A DNA stretch of 16,840 bases from Sulfitobacter sp. (lineage in GTDB: Bacteria > Pseudomonadota > Alphaproteobacteria > Rhodobacterales > Rhodobacteraceae). Within the stretch, counting starts at the first letter, position 1. Each line of letters opens with the position of its first letter. Shown one piece after another: positions 1 to 8,595 of this stretch. The DNA lies in NCBI GenBank assembly GCA_024636405.1, contig JAGXHC010000248.1:1-16840 (forward strand). The letters are read 5' to 3'. The notes beneath the pieces were generated by a model. That model was not told the DNA's origin. It searched no databases and was given only the letters and a program-made list of their open reading frames with translations. A program made the position numbers and the translations under genes.

Positions 1-773
1 CGGCCCATCAGCGCCACGGGCCATTCGACCAGACCCGCAACCTCGTTCAAAAGCCCTTCGTCCGGCACCACTTCGAGACCGCTGGCAAAGGCAAGGTTGG
101 TGGCGTCGTGCCAGATGCTGTCACGCCGCGCGGCCGCATCAAGGATCACATGGGCGCGCGTCAGCTTGGCCATGTAATCTTCAAACCCGGTAACGGTGAA
201 CGCGTCCGGTGACAAAAACCGGTGCCCGCGCGTGGTGTTGCCGACCGTGATACCGTCAATGGTCAACGGCACAACCTGTGCGCCGTCCTCGGCGGTGAGA
301 ATACACAATATCGCATGCAGCGGGCGCACCCAGCGCAGGCTGCCGGTGCCCCAGCGCATGGATTTGGGCCATGGGAAATTTCGGATGCTCTGTTCCAGCA
401 CCTCGGCCACGATGTCAGCGGCAGCACGGCCCGGCTTTTCAATCCGCGCGAACAGGATCGCGCCCTTGGGGGTGTCACGTTGTTCAAGCTGGTCACGGGT
501 AAGCCCCGCACCGCGCAGGAAACCTTCAATCGCTTTTTCGGGTGCATCGGCGCGCGGACCTTTGCGTTCTTCCACCTGTGCGGGGCTATCGGCAAGCATA
601 CCCTCCACGGTCAGCGTCAGACGCCGGGGCGTGGAAAACGCGGCAGCAGACGCATAGGTCAGGCCCGCATCCACAAGGCCATTTATGATTAGCTTCTTGA
701 GGTCCTCGGCGGCGCGGACCTGCATTCTTGCGGGGATTTCTTCGGAAAAGAGTTCGATCAGAAGGTCAGGCAC
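1..773 (-). CDS. glyS: Glycyl-tRNA synthetase beta subunit, N-terminal part (cut by left edge)
   Basis: Beta subunit of the heterotetrameric (alpha2beta2) bacterial glycyl-tRNA synthetase. It recognises tRNA-Gly and works with the GlyQ alpha subunit encoded upstream on the same strand. I translated the reverse complement by hand: the start reads [18 protein letters not shown], the standard GlyS N-terminus, followed by an [11 protein letters not shown] block and a [10 protein letters not shown] block, both typical of the family. About 257 codons are visible without a stop, and the rest lies beyond position 1. The start is a GTG at 773-771, with a GGAG Shine-Dalgarno six bases upstream. No ATG fits the conserved N-terminus. 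It follows the DUF1206 gene after a 255-bp gap (774-1028) in which I see no gene or clear terminator, so it could be read from the glyQ promoter or from its own. Confidence 0.95.
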   Translation of the reverse strand, partial: MPDLLIELFSEEIPARMQVRAAEDLKKLIINGLVDAGLTYASAAAFSTPRRLTLTVEGMLADSPAQVEERKGPRADAPEKAIEGFLRGAGLTRDQLEQRDTPKGAILFARIEKPGRAAADIVAEVLEQSIRNFPWPKSMRWGTGSLRWVRPLHAILCILTAEDGAQVVPLTIDGITVGNTTRGHRFLSPDAFTVTGFEDYMAKLTRAHVILDAAARRDSIWHDATNLAFASGLEVVPDEGLLNEVAGLVEWPVALMG

Positions 774-1028
774 GCGCGTCTCCAGTTTGTGCCGCAACGC
801 GGCGCAGGTCTGCGCTTGGATAACGGGCGCGGCGGGGCGGGTCCAGCCCCCGCACCGCGCTTGTTTACATAAGGATGGCTGGCGGTCTGCGCGGGCAGTC
901 TGGGGGCGGGACCGGTAAACCCCGCGCCGCCAGCGCAGATTTCACTTCATATCACTGGTTTGCGGCATGTCAGCCTTGGTTGCGTTTGGGTCACGCGGCG
1001 CGCGAACCCCCAAGACGCGGCTCAGATA

Positions 1029-1856
1029 TCAGCGCATCGCGCGCTTTGCCAAAGTCTCCACGTCCGGGCCGCTGATCTTGGGCACCACGCGGTATCCCGC
1101 CTCCACGAAGTTATAAAGCGCAAATCCCAGCAACCCCAGCCCCGAGATGCCCAACAGCACCCGACCAAAGGCCAACGACCGGATCGTGTGCAGGGCCTGC
1201 CCCAGTCCACCCGCCTGCTGCGGATCGGCGGTCAGCGCGGCATACCCAAGCGAAGCTGCGACCACAGCCAGCAAGATGCCATAAATGATCAGCCCCCCCT
1301 TGAGCGCCGGATCGACGCTTTGGGTCAGCGACGAGACAGCGATGTGTTCCTTGTACTTTGAGCTCCAGCCTTTGTAGGCGTAGTAGATCCCGGCCCCAAG
1401 CAAGACCAGCGCACCGGCCGCCACGATATAGCGCCCCATCGGCATGGACATCAGCTTTTGTGTCCAGTCTTCGGTTGAATCGCCACCGCTGCCTTTTCCG
1501 GTCATCGCAAGGATAATGACGGAAGCGCCGATACCACCGTGCAGCAACCCAGTGGTGATTTGCCCCCCCCGCGCGAAAATGCCCTTGGCATCGGTGCCGT
1601 GGTCTTCCACGTCTGCGACGCCTGCGGCCACGCGCCAGACCAGATAGGCGATCAGTCCAAGGCCGATGGCCCATAGCGCGGGAACACCGTAAGGTTGCTC
1701 GCGCAAGGCGGCCAGCGCATCTTTGGTGCCCGACGCCTGGGCCGATTTGAACGCGGCCAGAAAGGCCAGACCGCCGACCAGCGTATAAATCACACCCCGC
1801 GCGCCATAGCCCGCGCGCATCACCCATTTCAGCCCTTCGTGAGATTTGTCCGCCAT
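1029..1856 (-). CDS. DUF1206 family integral membrane protein
   Basis: A 275-residue membrane protein of the DUF1206 family; its function is unknown. The sequence is a threefold repeat of a two-helix unit. Each unit opens with an amphipathic stretch of the type GLKWVMRAGYGARGVIYTLV, with later copies around ARGGQITTGLLHGGIGASVI and the last third, and then a hydrophobic helix rich in Gly and Ala. About six transmembrane segments are expected, and no signal peptide is seen. The ATG at 1856 has GGGGA nine bases upstream. It is 67 bp downstream of the DUF6446-like gene and upstream of glyS, so it lies inside the glycyl-tRNA synthetase operon. That position is probably inherited in this lineage and does not by itself show a role in aminoacylation. 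Confidence 0.85.
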   Translation of the reverse strand: MADKSHEGLKWVMRAGYGARGVIYTLVGGLAFLAAFKSAQASGTKDALAALREQPYGVPALWAIGLGLIAYLVWRVAAGVADVEDHGTDAKGIFARGGQITTGLLHGGIGASVIILAMTGKGSGGDSTEDWTQKLMSMPMGRYIVAAGALVLLGAGIYYAYKGWSSKYKEHIAVSSLTQSVDPALKGGLIIYGILLAVVAASLGYAALTADPQQAGGLGQALHTIRSLAFGRVLLGISGLGLLGFALYNFVEAGYRVVPKISGPDVETLAKRAMR

Positions 1857-1923
1857 CCGCTTTTGTCCCCTTTGCGTTACAGACTAAGGGGTTTGGCGTG
1901 ATGATGGTTCCCGCGCGCCGGTG

Positions 1924-2448
1924 TTATTCTGTCTCCGGGCGGTCGGGACAGGCTTCTCCTATGACGGTGCCATCGTAGGATTTGTTGCCGCATTCGTTCA
2001 ACTCATGCCAGACAAAGCCGCGTCCGTCATCGGTGATAGCGACGATCCGGTCCACGCCAAAGGCGACGTTCTTGGTGCCCATAAAGGTCAACGCCCGGCC
2101 CTCTTCGAGCGCGATCCCGATGGCTTCGGCGTCAAAGCAGTCAAACCAGCCGGGCGCAATGCGCGGTTCGGCGTTGTCGACCAGCGTGAAACTTTCGCTC
2201 AGCATCGCAAGGCTGGCGGTTGTGTCAAAGCAGGCGCGGTATCGGATGGGTGAGCTGTTCGCGTCAATGGCACGGTAATTGTCGGTGACAATCGGCTCCG
2301 GCGTGCCCGACACGATCGAGACCAGTTCAACCCCCGCAGACGGGGCGGCGACTTCGGTATAATAGCCGTAGATCTGAAGATAATAGAGGGCCGCACCCGC
2401 GATGGCTGCTGAAATCACGATGACGCTCCCGACGATTTTACCGTTCAT
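1924..2448 (-). CDS. Membrane-anchored hypothetical protein, DUF6446-like
   Basis: A 174-residue protein with one N-terminal hydrophobic segment (about residues 5-25, IVGSVIVISAAIAGAALYYL). The rest is a soluble domain, probably periplasmic, with four cysteines (about 73, 103, 152 and 165) that could form disulfides. I recognise it as the short protein that follows glyQ in Rhodobacterales (DUF6446 in my memory, not checked). No enzymatic motif is visible. The start at 2448 is the one giving the long frame. It lies 18 nt after the glyQ stop and is preceded by a near-exact copy of its own first 14 bases, which creates a second, out-of-frame ATG at 2464 (see the repeat entry). No good Shine-Dalgarno precedes 2448, so translation probably depends on ribosomes finishing glyQ. 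Confidence 0.75.
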   Translation of the reverse strand: MNGKIVGSVIVISAAIAGAALYYLQIYGYYTEVAAPSAGVELVSIVSGTPEPIVTDNYRAIDANSSPIRYRACFDTTASLAMLSESFTLVDNAEPRIAPGWFDCFDAEAIGIALEEGRALTFMGTKNVAFGVDRIVAITDDGRGFVWHELNECGNKSYDGTVIGEACPDRPETE

Positions 2449-2464
2449 GTATTTTACCGTTCAT
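2433..2464 (-). repeat. 16-bp tandem duplication over a start codon
   Basis: On the minus strand ATGAACGGTAAAAT occurs twice, starting at 2464 and at 2448, with a 16-bp period. The upstream copy opens an 8-codon ORF (MNGKIHER, stop TAA at 2440-2438) that is out of frame with the real gene and runs over its start codon. Before the duplication the ATG would have lain two bases after the glyQ stop TGA (2469-2467). Confidence 0.9.
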
Positions 2465-2466
2465 AT

Positions 2467-3405
2467 TCAGGCCGCATCCGCTTTCCAGCCACCTGCGCGG
2501 GTCTGCACGAACGCATCTGCACACAGCTTGGCCAGCGTGCGCACCCGCCCGATATAAGCCTGCCGTTCGGTGACAGAAATCACGCCGCGCGCATCCAGCA
2601 GGTTGAAGATGTGGCTGGCCTTGATGCACTGGTCATAGGCGGGATGCACCATGATGATGCGCTTGCCGGTTTTGGGATCGGTCTCCGGCTGGTCCAGAAT
2701 CTCGCGGCAGTGGGTTTCTGCCTCCTCGAAATGGCGCAGCAAAACGGCCGTGTCGGCGGTGTCGAAATTCCAGCGCGCGTATTCTTCCTCGGTTTGTTTG
2801 AACACATCGGCATAGGTCAGCGGGATCGGCGCGTCCGGGTTGTTGAAGGGCATGTCCATCACATGATCAACGCCAAGCACATACATCGCCAGCCTCTCAA
2901 GACCGTAGGTCAACTCGCCTGACACCGGGTGACAGTCATGCCCGCCGACTTGCTGAAAATAGGTGAACTGGCTGACTTCCATACCGTCACACCAAACCTC
3001 CCAGCCCAGACCCCAGGCACCCAGTGTCGGGCTTTCCCAATCATCCTCGACAAAGCGTATGTCGTGCAGGTCCATGTCGATACCGATGGCCGCCAGTGAC
3101 CCAAGATAAAGATCCTGCAGGTTGGGCGGGCTGGGTTTGATCAGCACCTGATACTGGTAGTAATGCTGCAACCGGTTGGGATTCTCGCCATAGCGCCCGT
3201 CTGTGGGGCGTCGCGAGGGCTGCACATAGGCGGCCGACCAGGGTTGTGTGCCAAGGCTGCGCAGGGTCGTCGCGGGATGAAACGTGCCCGCCCCCACCTC
3301 CATATCGTAGGGTTGCAGAATCGCACAGCCTTGCCGCGCCCAATACGCCTGCAACGCCAGAATGATTTCCTGAAACGAACGGGGAGGAACGGCGGTGACG
3401 GACAT
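2467..3405 (-). CDS. glyQ: Glycyl-tRNA synthetase alpha subunit
   Basis: Catalytic alpha subunit of bacterial-type glycyl-tRNA synthetase, which activates glycine with ATP and transfers it to tRNA-Gly in complex with GlyS. The 312 residues carry the family signature almost unchanged: [20 protein letters not shown] near the N-terminus, then [50 protein letters not shown], and [22 protein letters not shown]. The frame is open to 3447, but I chose the ATG at 3405. It matches the family start ([12 protein letters not shown]) and has AAGGG seven bases upstream. The proposed promoter would also begin transcription near 3425, downstream of the 3447 start. It is the first gene of a four-gene minus-strand operon ending with glyS. 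Confidence 0.97.
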   Translation of the reverse strand: MSVTAVPPRSFQEIILALQAYWARQGCAILQPYDMEVGAGTFHPATTLRSLGTQPWSAAYVQPSRRPTDGRYGENPNRLQHYYQYQVLIKPSPPNLQDLYLGSLAAIGIDMDLHDIRFVEDDWESPTLGAWGLGWEVWCDGMEVSQFTYFQQVGGHDCHPVSGELTYGLERLAMYVLGVDHVMDMPFNNPDAPIPLTYADVFKQTEEEYARWNFDTADTAVLLRHFEEAETHCREILDQPETDPKTGKRIIMVHPAYDQCIKASHIFNLLDARGVISVTERQAYIGRVRTLAKLCADAFVQTRAGGWKADAA

Positions 3406-3431
3406 GTGAAGACCCTTGATTGCGCGCGACT

Positions 3432-3460
3432 TACCTACGGGGCGCATCTGAGCGCGTCAA
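3432..3460 (-). promoter_or_regulatory. Probable sigma-70 promoter of the glyQ operon
   Basis: Minus strand TTGACG (3460-3455), a 17-bp spacer, then TAGGTA (3437-3432). This predicts a transcript starting near 3425 and a leader of about 20 nt before the glyQ ATG at 3405. The -35 is good and the -10 is weak. It lies in the divergent spacer shared with the gene starting at 3561. Confidence 0.5.
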
Positions 3461-3560
3461 TTGCAGCTTTGTGAGATTTTCCGCCCCGTGCCCCATGGCA
3501 TTTGTATGTTAATCCTGCTTATTCTGCGCCGGATTTATGTTTACAAGAGTTGATGGCACG

Positions 3561-5432
3561 ATGATGCGGATGATTTTGACGGTAATGGCGCTTTGGGTGG
3601 CCGTGTTTGTGGCCGATACACAGCCCGCGCGCGCGCAAACCGCCGACGAAGTGGTCTGGGTACAGATCGAAGCCCAGCCAAGCCTGTCGGAAGCCACCGA
3701 CCGCGCCCGTGCCTATACCGCGCTGCTTGAGGATGTGAACGGTTTTGCGCTGGGTGGTGGATGGTACGGCATTGTCGTGGGACCCTACCGGCGCGATGAC
3801 GCTGAACTGGTGCTGCGCAATTATGTCCGCGAAGGATTGGTGCCGCGCGACAGCTTCGTGCAATTGTCGAGCCGCCTGCGTCAGCAATTCTGGCCGGTCG
3901 GCGCCAATGTACTGGAACGCGGCGTGATCGACCTGCCCGAAGCCGTGGGTGGCCCCCAGGACCGCGAAGTGCCGCCAGTCACCGTGGCGCCGCTGCCGCC
4001 GGCCGGCACCGACATACCCGATGTTGCCGAAGTGCCTGACGTGAATGAGGCGCCGCAAACGGCAGAAGTCATTGAGCCGGAAGTGCCCCTGGTGGTGGTT
4101 CCCGAACCTGCGGATGAAACCCCGGCAGAGGCGCGGCGCAGCGAACAGGTGTTGAATGCACAGGAACGCAAGGACTTGCAGATCGCGCTGCAATGGGCCG
4201 GATTTTATAATGCCGCGATTGACGGCGCGTTTGGCCGTGGTACGCGCACTTCGATGGCCGCCTGGCAGGATGCCAACGGATATGACCAGACGGGGATTCT
4301 GACAACGCTGCAACGTGAGGCGCTGTTCAAGCAATACAATGCCGTCCTGGACGGTCTGGGCCTGCAGACGGTGCGCGACAACAAGGCAGGGATCGAGATC
4401 ACGATGCCCACAGCCGAGGTTGAATTTGCCGAGTACGAGCCGCCCTTCGCGCAATACAACAGCTCCGGCAACCGCGGTGTCCGGGTCTTGCTGATTTCGC
4501 AAGCGGGCGATCAGAACACGCTTTACGGGCTTTATGACATCATGCAGACGCTGGAAATCGTGCCGCTGGACGGCCCGCGCGAACGCAAGGAGACATCGTT
4601 TGAGCTGATTGGCGAAAATGGCAGCATCGTCAGTCAGACGATGGTGTCCCTTGAGGCGGGGCAGATCAAGGGTTTCACGCTGATCTGGCCTGCGGGCGAC
4701 GAGGACCGCCGCCGCCGCGTGGTGGCCGAAATGTCCAAGAGTTTTACACGTTTGCCCGGCGTGCTGGATGCCGCTGCAGGGACCGATAGCGTGCAGGCCA
4801 TAGATCTGGTGTCGGGCCTGCAAATCCGCCAGCCAAAGATTTCGCGGTCTGGCTTCTTCGTGACGTCAGCGGGGGCGGTTGCCACCACGTCCGAAGCGGT
4901 TCAGGGCTGCGGCCGACTGACGTTGGATGTTGACATCGAAGCGGACGTCGTAGCCGACGATACTGCAACCGGGGTTGCGATCCTGAAGCCGCGCAAGCCA
5001 CTGGCGCCACTGGCTGTGGCACAGTTCACAGACACCGTGCCGCGCCTGCAATCCGAGATTTCCGTTGCCGGTTATTCCTACGAGGGGGTGTTAAGTGCGG
5101 CGTCAATCACCTTTGGCACTTTGGCGGACCTGCGCGGTTTGCAAGGTGAGCAAAACCTGAACCGGCTGACACTGACCACCCTGCCCGGCGATGCCGGCGG
5201 ACCGGTCTTTGATGCGGCGGGCAATGTCTTTGGCATGTTGCTGCCCAAACCTGACAGCACCCAGCAACTGCCTGCCAACGTAAGTTTTGCACTGAACCGC
5301 AGCGCTATCAGCGGTGCCGCAGCGCAGGCAGGCATCACCCTTGAGCAAGCAGGCCGGTCCGGCACGCTTGGCCCCCGCGACCTGACGCAGCAAGCCCAGG
5401 GCATGACGGTACTGGTGAGTTGCTGGGAATAA
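3561..5432 (+). CDS. Secreted SPOR-like/peptidoglycan-binding protein with an inactive trypsin-like domain
   Basis: A 623-residue exported protein. In order: a signal peptide (MMRMILTVMALWVAVFVADT, cut after ARAQ, residue 26); a SPOR-like segment (about 30-115, with GGGWYGIVVGPYRRDDAELV); a Pro/Glu/Val-rich linker (about 130-195); a peptidoglycan-binding type 1 domain (about 198-255, LQIALQWAGFYNAAIDGAFGRGTR); an uncharacterised domain (about 275-400); and a C-terminal trypsin-like fold (about 428-590). In that fold the usual catalytic positions read TTSEAV (Glu445 for His), ATGVAILK (Gly471 for Asp) and PGDAGGPV (Ala545 for Ser), so it should not be proteolytic. C450 and C621 are the only cysteines of the mature protein and may pair. 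The frame opens at 3537, but 3561 gives a normal signal peptide. It probably acts in the periplasm at the cell wall. It diverges from glyQ. Confidence 0.8.
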   Translation: MMRMILTVMALWVAVFVADTQPARAQTADEVVWVQIEAQPSLSEATDRARAYTALLEDVNGFALGGGWYGIVVGPYRRDDAELVLRNYVREGLVPRDSFVQLSSRLRQQFWPVGANVLERGVIDLPEAVGGPQDREVPPVTVAPLPPAGTDIPDVAEVPDVNEAPQTAEVIEPEVPLVVVPEPADETPAEARRSEQVLNAQERKDLQIALQWAGFYNAAIDGAFGRGTRTSMAAWQDANGYDQTGILTTLQREALFKQYNAVLDGLGLQTVRDNKAGIEITMPTAEVEFAEYEPPFAQYNSSGNRGVRVLLISQAGDQNTLYGLYDIMQTLEIVPLDGPRERKETSFELIGENGSIVSQTMVSLEAGQIKGFTLIWPAGDEDRRRRVVAEMSKSFTRLPGVLDAAAGTDSVQAIDLVSGLQIRQPKISRSGFFVTSAGAVATTSEAVQGCGRLTLDVDIEADVVADDTATGVAILKPRKPLAPLAVAQFTDTVPRLQSEISVAGYSYEGVLSAASITFGTLADLRGLQGEQNLNRLTLTTLPGDAGGPVFDAAGNVFGMLLPKPDSTQQLPANVSFALNRSAISGAAAQAGITLEQAGRSGTLGPRDLTQQAQGMTVLVSCWE

Positions 5433-5442
5433 GTCGGAGCGC

Positions 5443-5467
5443 GATCCTCGGGCATGACCCGAGGATC
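5443..5467. terminator. Strong hairpin between convergent genes
   Basis: GATCCTCGGG (5443-5452), loop CATGA, CCCGAGGATC (5458-5467): a perfect 10-bp stem with a 5-nt loop. It starts 11 bases after the stop of the upstream plus-strand gene and lies 82 bases beyond the stop of the convergent decarboxylase gene. There is no T-run on either side, so it is a candidate bidirectional terminator or a 3'-end stabilising structure. Confidence 0.6.
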
Positions 5468-5548
5468 CCTTGCGATCACGCGGCGCGCTTGGCGGTGACG
5501 GGGCGACGTTGATCGGCAGTCATGCCCGTCACGCCCCCCAGGTTGCTT

Positions 5549-7147
5549 TTACCCCAAAATCTGCGGCGTGACATAGACCAGCGTGGGACCGTCCGCCTCA
5601 AATGCGGCGCGCACGGCATTCTGCATTTCTTCCAGCGATTCAGGCGCCACCGCACGTGCGCCGAATGCTTCGGCCAGCTTGACGAAATCGGGATTGCGCG
5701 CAACCACGGCATTGGGGGCGATCTGTGCGCCGATCATGCTGGCCTCGATCGCGCCCAACTTGCCATTGTCCCACAGGATGATCGGCAGGCTCAGGCCCAG
5801 TTCCACCGCCACGCCCAGTTCCTGAACCGTGTAGTGAAACCCGTAATCCCCCATGATCGCCAGTGTCGGCAGACCGGGCCGCCCTATGGCACCCCCGATG
5901 GCAGCAGGCAACGCGTACCCCAACGTGCCAAATCCGTAGGGGTGGTGCCAATGGCCGGGGCGATCCATGTCCCAGACTTCCTTGGCCGCATAGGCAAATT
6001 GGGTCATGTCCGAATAGATCATCGTGCCTTCCGGCAGGCAGGACCGCAAGGCGTCGCAGATGGTGGGGATGCCGGGGTACTCTGCCTCAACCTCGGTGCG
6101 CCAGCGCTTGCGGGCGGCGGCGACATCCGCCTCGAACCAATTGGCCTTTACGACCTCGCCGGTGCGCAGCGAAACGACCAGCCGCGCCAGCATGTCAGCC
6201 GCATCGCCCAGCAGACCGTGTTCTGCGCGTTGCGGATCGGACAGCACCTCGGGGTCAATGTCCACCCGCACCATCGGGCAGGTCTGCCCCAGTTGCGCCC
6301 GCCACAGATCCACCTCGGCCAATTCGGTGCCGAAGGCCAGCACCAGATCGGCCTGCGCCATTACAGCGGCACTGTCACCGCGTGACAGGCAGGCACCAAA
6401 ATGCAGCGGATCATCGCAAGTGACAATCCCGCGCCCGGCATAGCTGCTGGCGCTGGCGGCCCCCAGAAGGCTCACAAGTTCGCGCGCAGCGACCGCGCCG
6501 GATGCCGCCCCACCGCCAAAGATAAACATCGGCTTACGCGCGGCACGCAGCAGATTGGCGACCCAAATCACCTCCTCGGCTGAGACCACGGGCAGTTGTG
6601 CTGGCACCAGCGGCGGTGGCGGCGCATCTGCCTGCCCCTCCAGCAGGGCAATCGGCACCTGCAGGTGCTTGCTGCGTTTGCGGGTTGTTTCAAATTCGGT
6701 AAAGGCACGATCCACCAATGCATAGGCGGCGGCGGGGCTGCGTGCCTCTTCTGACCAGTCACAAACAGTCTGTGCTGCCGCGCGCTGGTCTTTCATCTGG
6801 TGCAACTGCCCACGCCGTGCCGCGACCTCATCCAGACAGCTTGAAATCACCAGCACCGAAACGGAATCGCTATAGGCCTGCCCCATCGGCGTCATGATGT
6901 TGCACACCCCCGGTCCGGTGATGACATAGGCCACCCCCGGTTGCCCGGTCGCGCGGGCAAAGCCGTCTGCCATAAACCCCGCGCCCTGTTCGTGACGCGC
7001 CAGCACATGGGTAATGCCCGCCTCTTCGATGCCACGGTACATTTCCTGATTGTGCACGCCGGGAATACCAAAGATCACATCGACTCCGCGGTCTTTCAGC
7101 ATATGCGAAATTTGTGCACCCAGCGGGCGGGTCTGTTGATCGGACAT
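5549..7147 (-). CDS. Thiamine-diphosphate-dependent 2-oxo acid decarboxylase / acetolactate synthase-like enzyme
   Basis: A 532-residue member of the ThDP-dependent decarboxylase family with three domains: N-terminal Pyr domain, central domain (about 190-330), and C-terminal PP domain. The catalytic Glu that activates the cofactor is E53 in LARHEQGAGFMADGFARATG. The Mg-ThDP motif begins GDYGFHYTVQELG (433 onward) and ends at WDN (459-461). Family members of this type in Rhodobacterales are often named 5-guanidino-2-oxopentanoate decarboxylase (AruI, arginine transaminase pathway), which is my best guess. Acetolactate synthase or benzoylformate decarboxylase activity cannot be ruled out, and no arginine genes are adjacent. 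The frame is open to 7234 within trkH, but the ATG at 7147 matches the family N-terminus. That ATG shares one base with the trkH stop (TGATG), so the two genes are very likely cotranscribed and translationally coupled. Confidence 0.8.
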   Translation of the reverse strand: MSDQQTRPLGAQISHMLKDRGVDVIFGIPGVHNQEMYRGIEEAGITHVLARHEQGAGFMADGFARATGQPGVAYVITGPGVCNIMTPMGQAYSDSVSVLVISSCLDEVAARRGQLHQMKDQRAAAQTVCDWSEEARSPAAAYALVDRAFTEFETTRKRSKHLQVPIALLEGQADAPPPPLVPAQLPVVSAEEVIWVANLLRAARKPMFIFGGGAASGAVAARELVSLLGAASASSYAGRGIVTCDDPLHFGACLSRGDSAAVMAQADLVLAFGTELAEVDLWRAQLGQTCPMVRVDIDPEVLSDPQRAEHGLLGDAADMLARLVVSLRTGEVVKANWFEADVAAARKRWRTEVEAEYPGIPTICDALRSCLPEGTMIYSDMTQFAYAAKEVWDMDRPGHWHHPYGFGTLGYALPAAIGGAIGRPGLPTLAIMGDYGFHYTVQELGVAVELGLSLPIILWDNGKLGAIEASMIGAQIAPNAVVARNPDFVKLAEAFGARAVAPESLEEMQNAVRAAFEADGPTLVYVTPQILG

Positions 7148-8595
7148 CAGGCTCTCCAGAATTTGAATGTGAAAATAACATAGACCGCCAGCAATTCCAG
7201 CCGCCCAATCAGCATGGCGGCAGTCAGGATCCACTTGGCAGTATCGTTGAGGGTGCTGTAATTGCCCGCAGGGCCAATGATTTCACCCAGTCCGGGGCCA
7301 ATATTGGCCAATGTCGCGGCGGCGCCGGATACGGAAGTTGTGAAATCCAGTCCGGTCATGCTCAGCGCGACCGACACCAGCCCCAGTGTCACCACGAAAA
7401 ACATGAAAAACGACATCACCGACGTCAGCACGTCCTGTCCGATGGACCGCCCGTCATAGCGCGGCGTAAAGATCCCGTGCGGTGAGCGGATGCGCATCAG
7501 TTGCGCCTTAACCGATGCAAACAAAAGCTGATAGCGGAAGATCTTGATCGAACAGGCGGTTGACCCGGCGCAGCCGCCGATCAGCCCGGTAAAGAAAAAC
7601 AATGCAATCGGGAACGCGCCCCATTTCATGTAATCGACCGACGCATAGCCGGTGCCTGAAATGATCGAGGTGATGTTGAACAGGGCCTCGCGCAAGGATT
7701 GTTCCCAGTGTTGTGGAAACACCGTCTGCAAGGCAATGAACGTCGTGCCGACAAGCACCATTACCGTTACAAGAAATCCGCGCACCTGAGGATCGCGGTG
7801 CAGTGCCAGCGGGTTGCCGTTGATCAGCTGCACATAGCGCACGAAAGGCAGCGCCGCGAGAAGCATGAAAATTGAAGCGACATATTCCAACGGCCCCGAA
7901 AACGTCGCGAACGACGCGTCATAATTGGAAAATCCACCCGTTGAGACGGTGGTCAGCGCATGGACCGTGGCGTCAAATGTATGCATGCCAAGGGCGATAT
8001 AGCTCAGCACGCAGGCCAGCGTCAGCCAGACATAGATCACCGCGATCTGGGTGGCGATCTGGCCCGCGCGGGGCAGGATCTTGCCAAAGGTATCAAAGGA
8101 TTCCGACTTGAAGATCTGCATCCCGCCGACCTTCAGTTCAGGCAGGAAAACCATCGCGACAACAACGATGCCGATGCCGCCCAACCACTGCAAGATCGCG
8201 CGCCAGATCAGCAAGCCCTTGGGCAGCCCGTCCAGCCCGGTCAGCACTGTGGCACCCGTGGTGGTCAGCCCGGACATCGCCTCAAACACCGCGTCGGTGA
8301 CGGACGATCCGGTTGCCCCCAGAACAAACGGCAGCGCGCCAAACAGCGGCAGCATCAGCCAAACACCGGTGGTCAGCAGGAAGGTCTGCTGAATGGTCAG
8401 CCCCTCCTTGACGCCATTGGAACTGGCCAGCGAGATCAGTGACCCGGCGAGAAACGTGATCAGCCCGGATTCGACGAACACGGTCCAGTGACCGCGCCCT
8501 TCTGCCAGATCGACCAGCATCGGCACGATCATGGCGATGCCGAGCACCGCCACAAGCAGTCCGATCACGTATCCGACGGGGCGCACATCCAACAT
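7147..8595 (-). CDS. trkH: TrkH-family potassium uptake channel subunit
   Basis: Membrane subunit of the Trk potassium uptake system (SKT superfamily), 482 residues, with four membrane-pore-membrane repeats. All four selectivity-filter loops are visible: TTTGAT (111-116), VSTGGFS (217-223), SGTGYAS (313-319) and NIGPGLG (431-437). The frame opens at a TTG (8631), but I chose the ATG at 8595, since MLDVRPVGYVIGLL matches the usual family start. No clear Shine-Dalgarno precedes it. It needs a cytoplasmic TrkA partner, which is not in this window. The stop codon overlaps the start of the downstream decarboxylase gene by one base. Confidence 0.92.
   Translation of the reverse strand: MLDVRPVGYVIGLLVAVLGIAMIVPMLVDLAEGRGHWTVFVESGLITFLAGSLISLASSNGVKEGLTIQQTFLLTTGVWLMLPLFGALPFVLGATGSSVTDAVFEAMSGLTTTGATVLTGLDGLPKGLLIWRAILQWLGGIGIVVVAMVFLPELKVGGMQIFKSESFDTFGKILPRAGQIATQIAVIYVWLTLACVLSYIALGMHTFDATVHALTTVSTGGFSNYDASFATFSGPLEYVASIFMLLAALPFVRYVQLINGNPLALHRDPQVRGFLVTVMVLVGTTFIALQTVFPQHWEQSLREALFNITSIISGTGYASVDYMKWGAFPIALFFFTGLIGGCAGSTACSIKIFRYQLLFASVKAQLMRIRSPHGIFTPRYDGRSIGQDVLTSVMSFFMFFVVTLGLVSVALSMTGLDFTTSVSGAAATLANIGPGLGEIIGPAGNYSTLNDTAKWILTAAMLIGRLELLAVYVIFTFKFWRA

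Noticed and set aside
3406..3447. Upstream start of glyQ adding 14 residues
   Set aside because: It would begin upstream of the predicted transcription start, and the added residues do not belong to the family N-terminus.
3519..4823. 434-codon open frame on the minus strand opposite the secreted protein gene
   Set aside because: It has no recognisable domains, is Arg/His-rich as expected for a GC-rich antisense shadow, and the plus strand clearly encodes SPOR-like and peptidoglycan-binding domains.
5522..6385. 287-codon plus-strand frame opposite the decarboxylase
   Set aside because: Shadow of a clear ThDP enzyme on the minus strand; low-complexity composition and no family marks.
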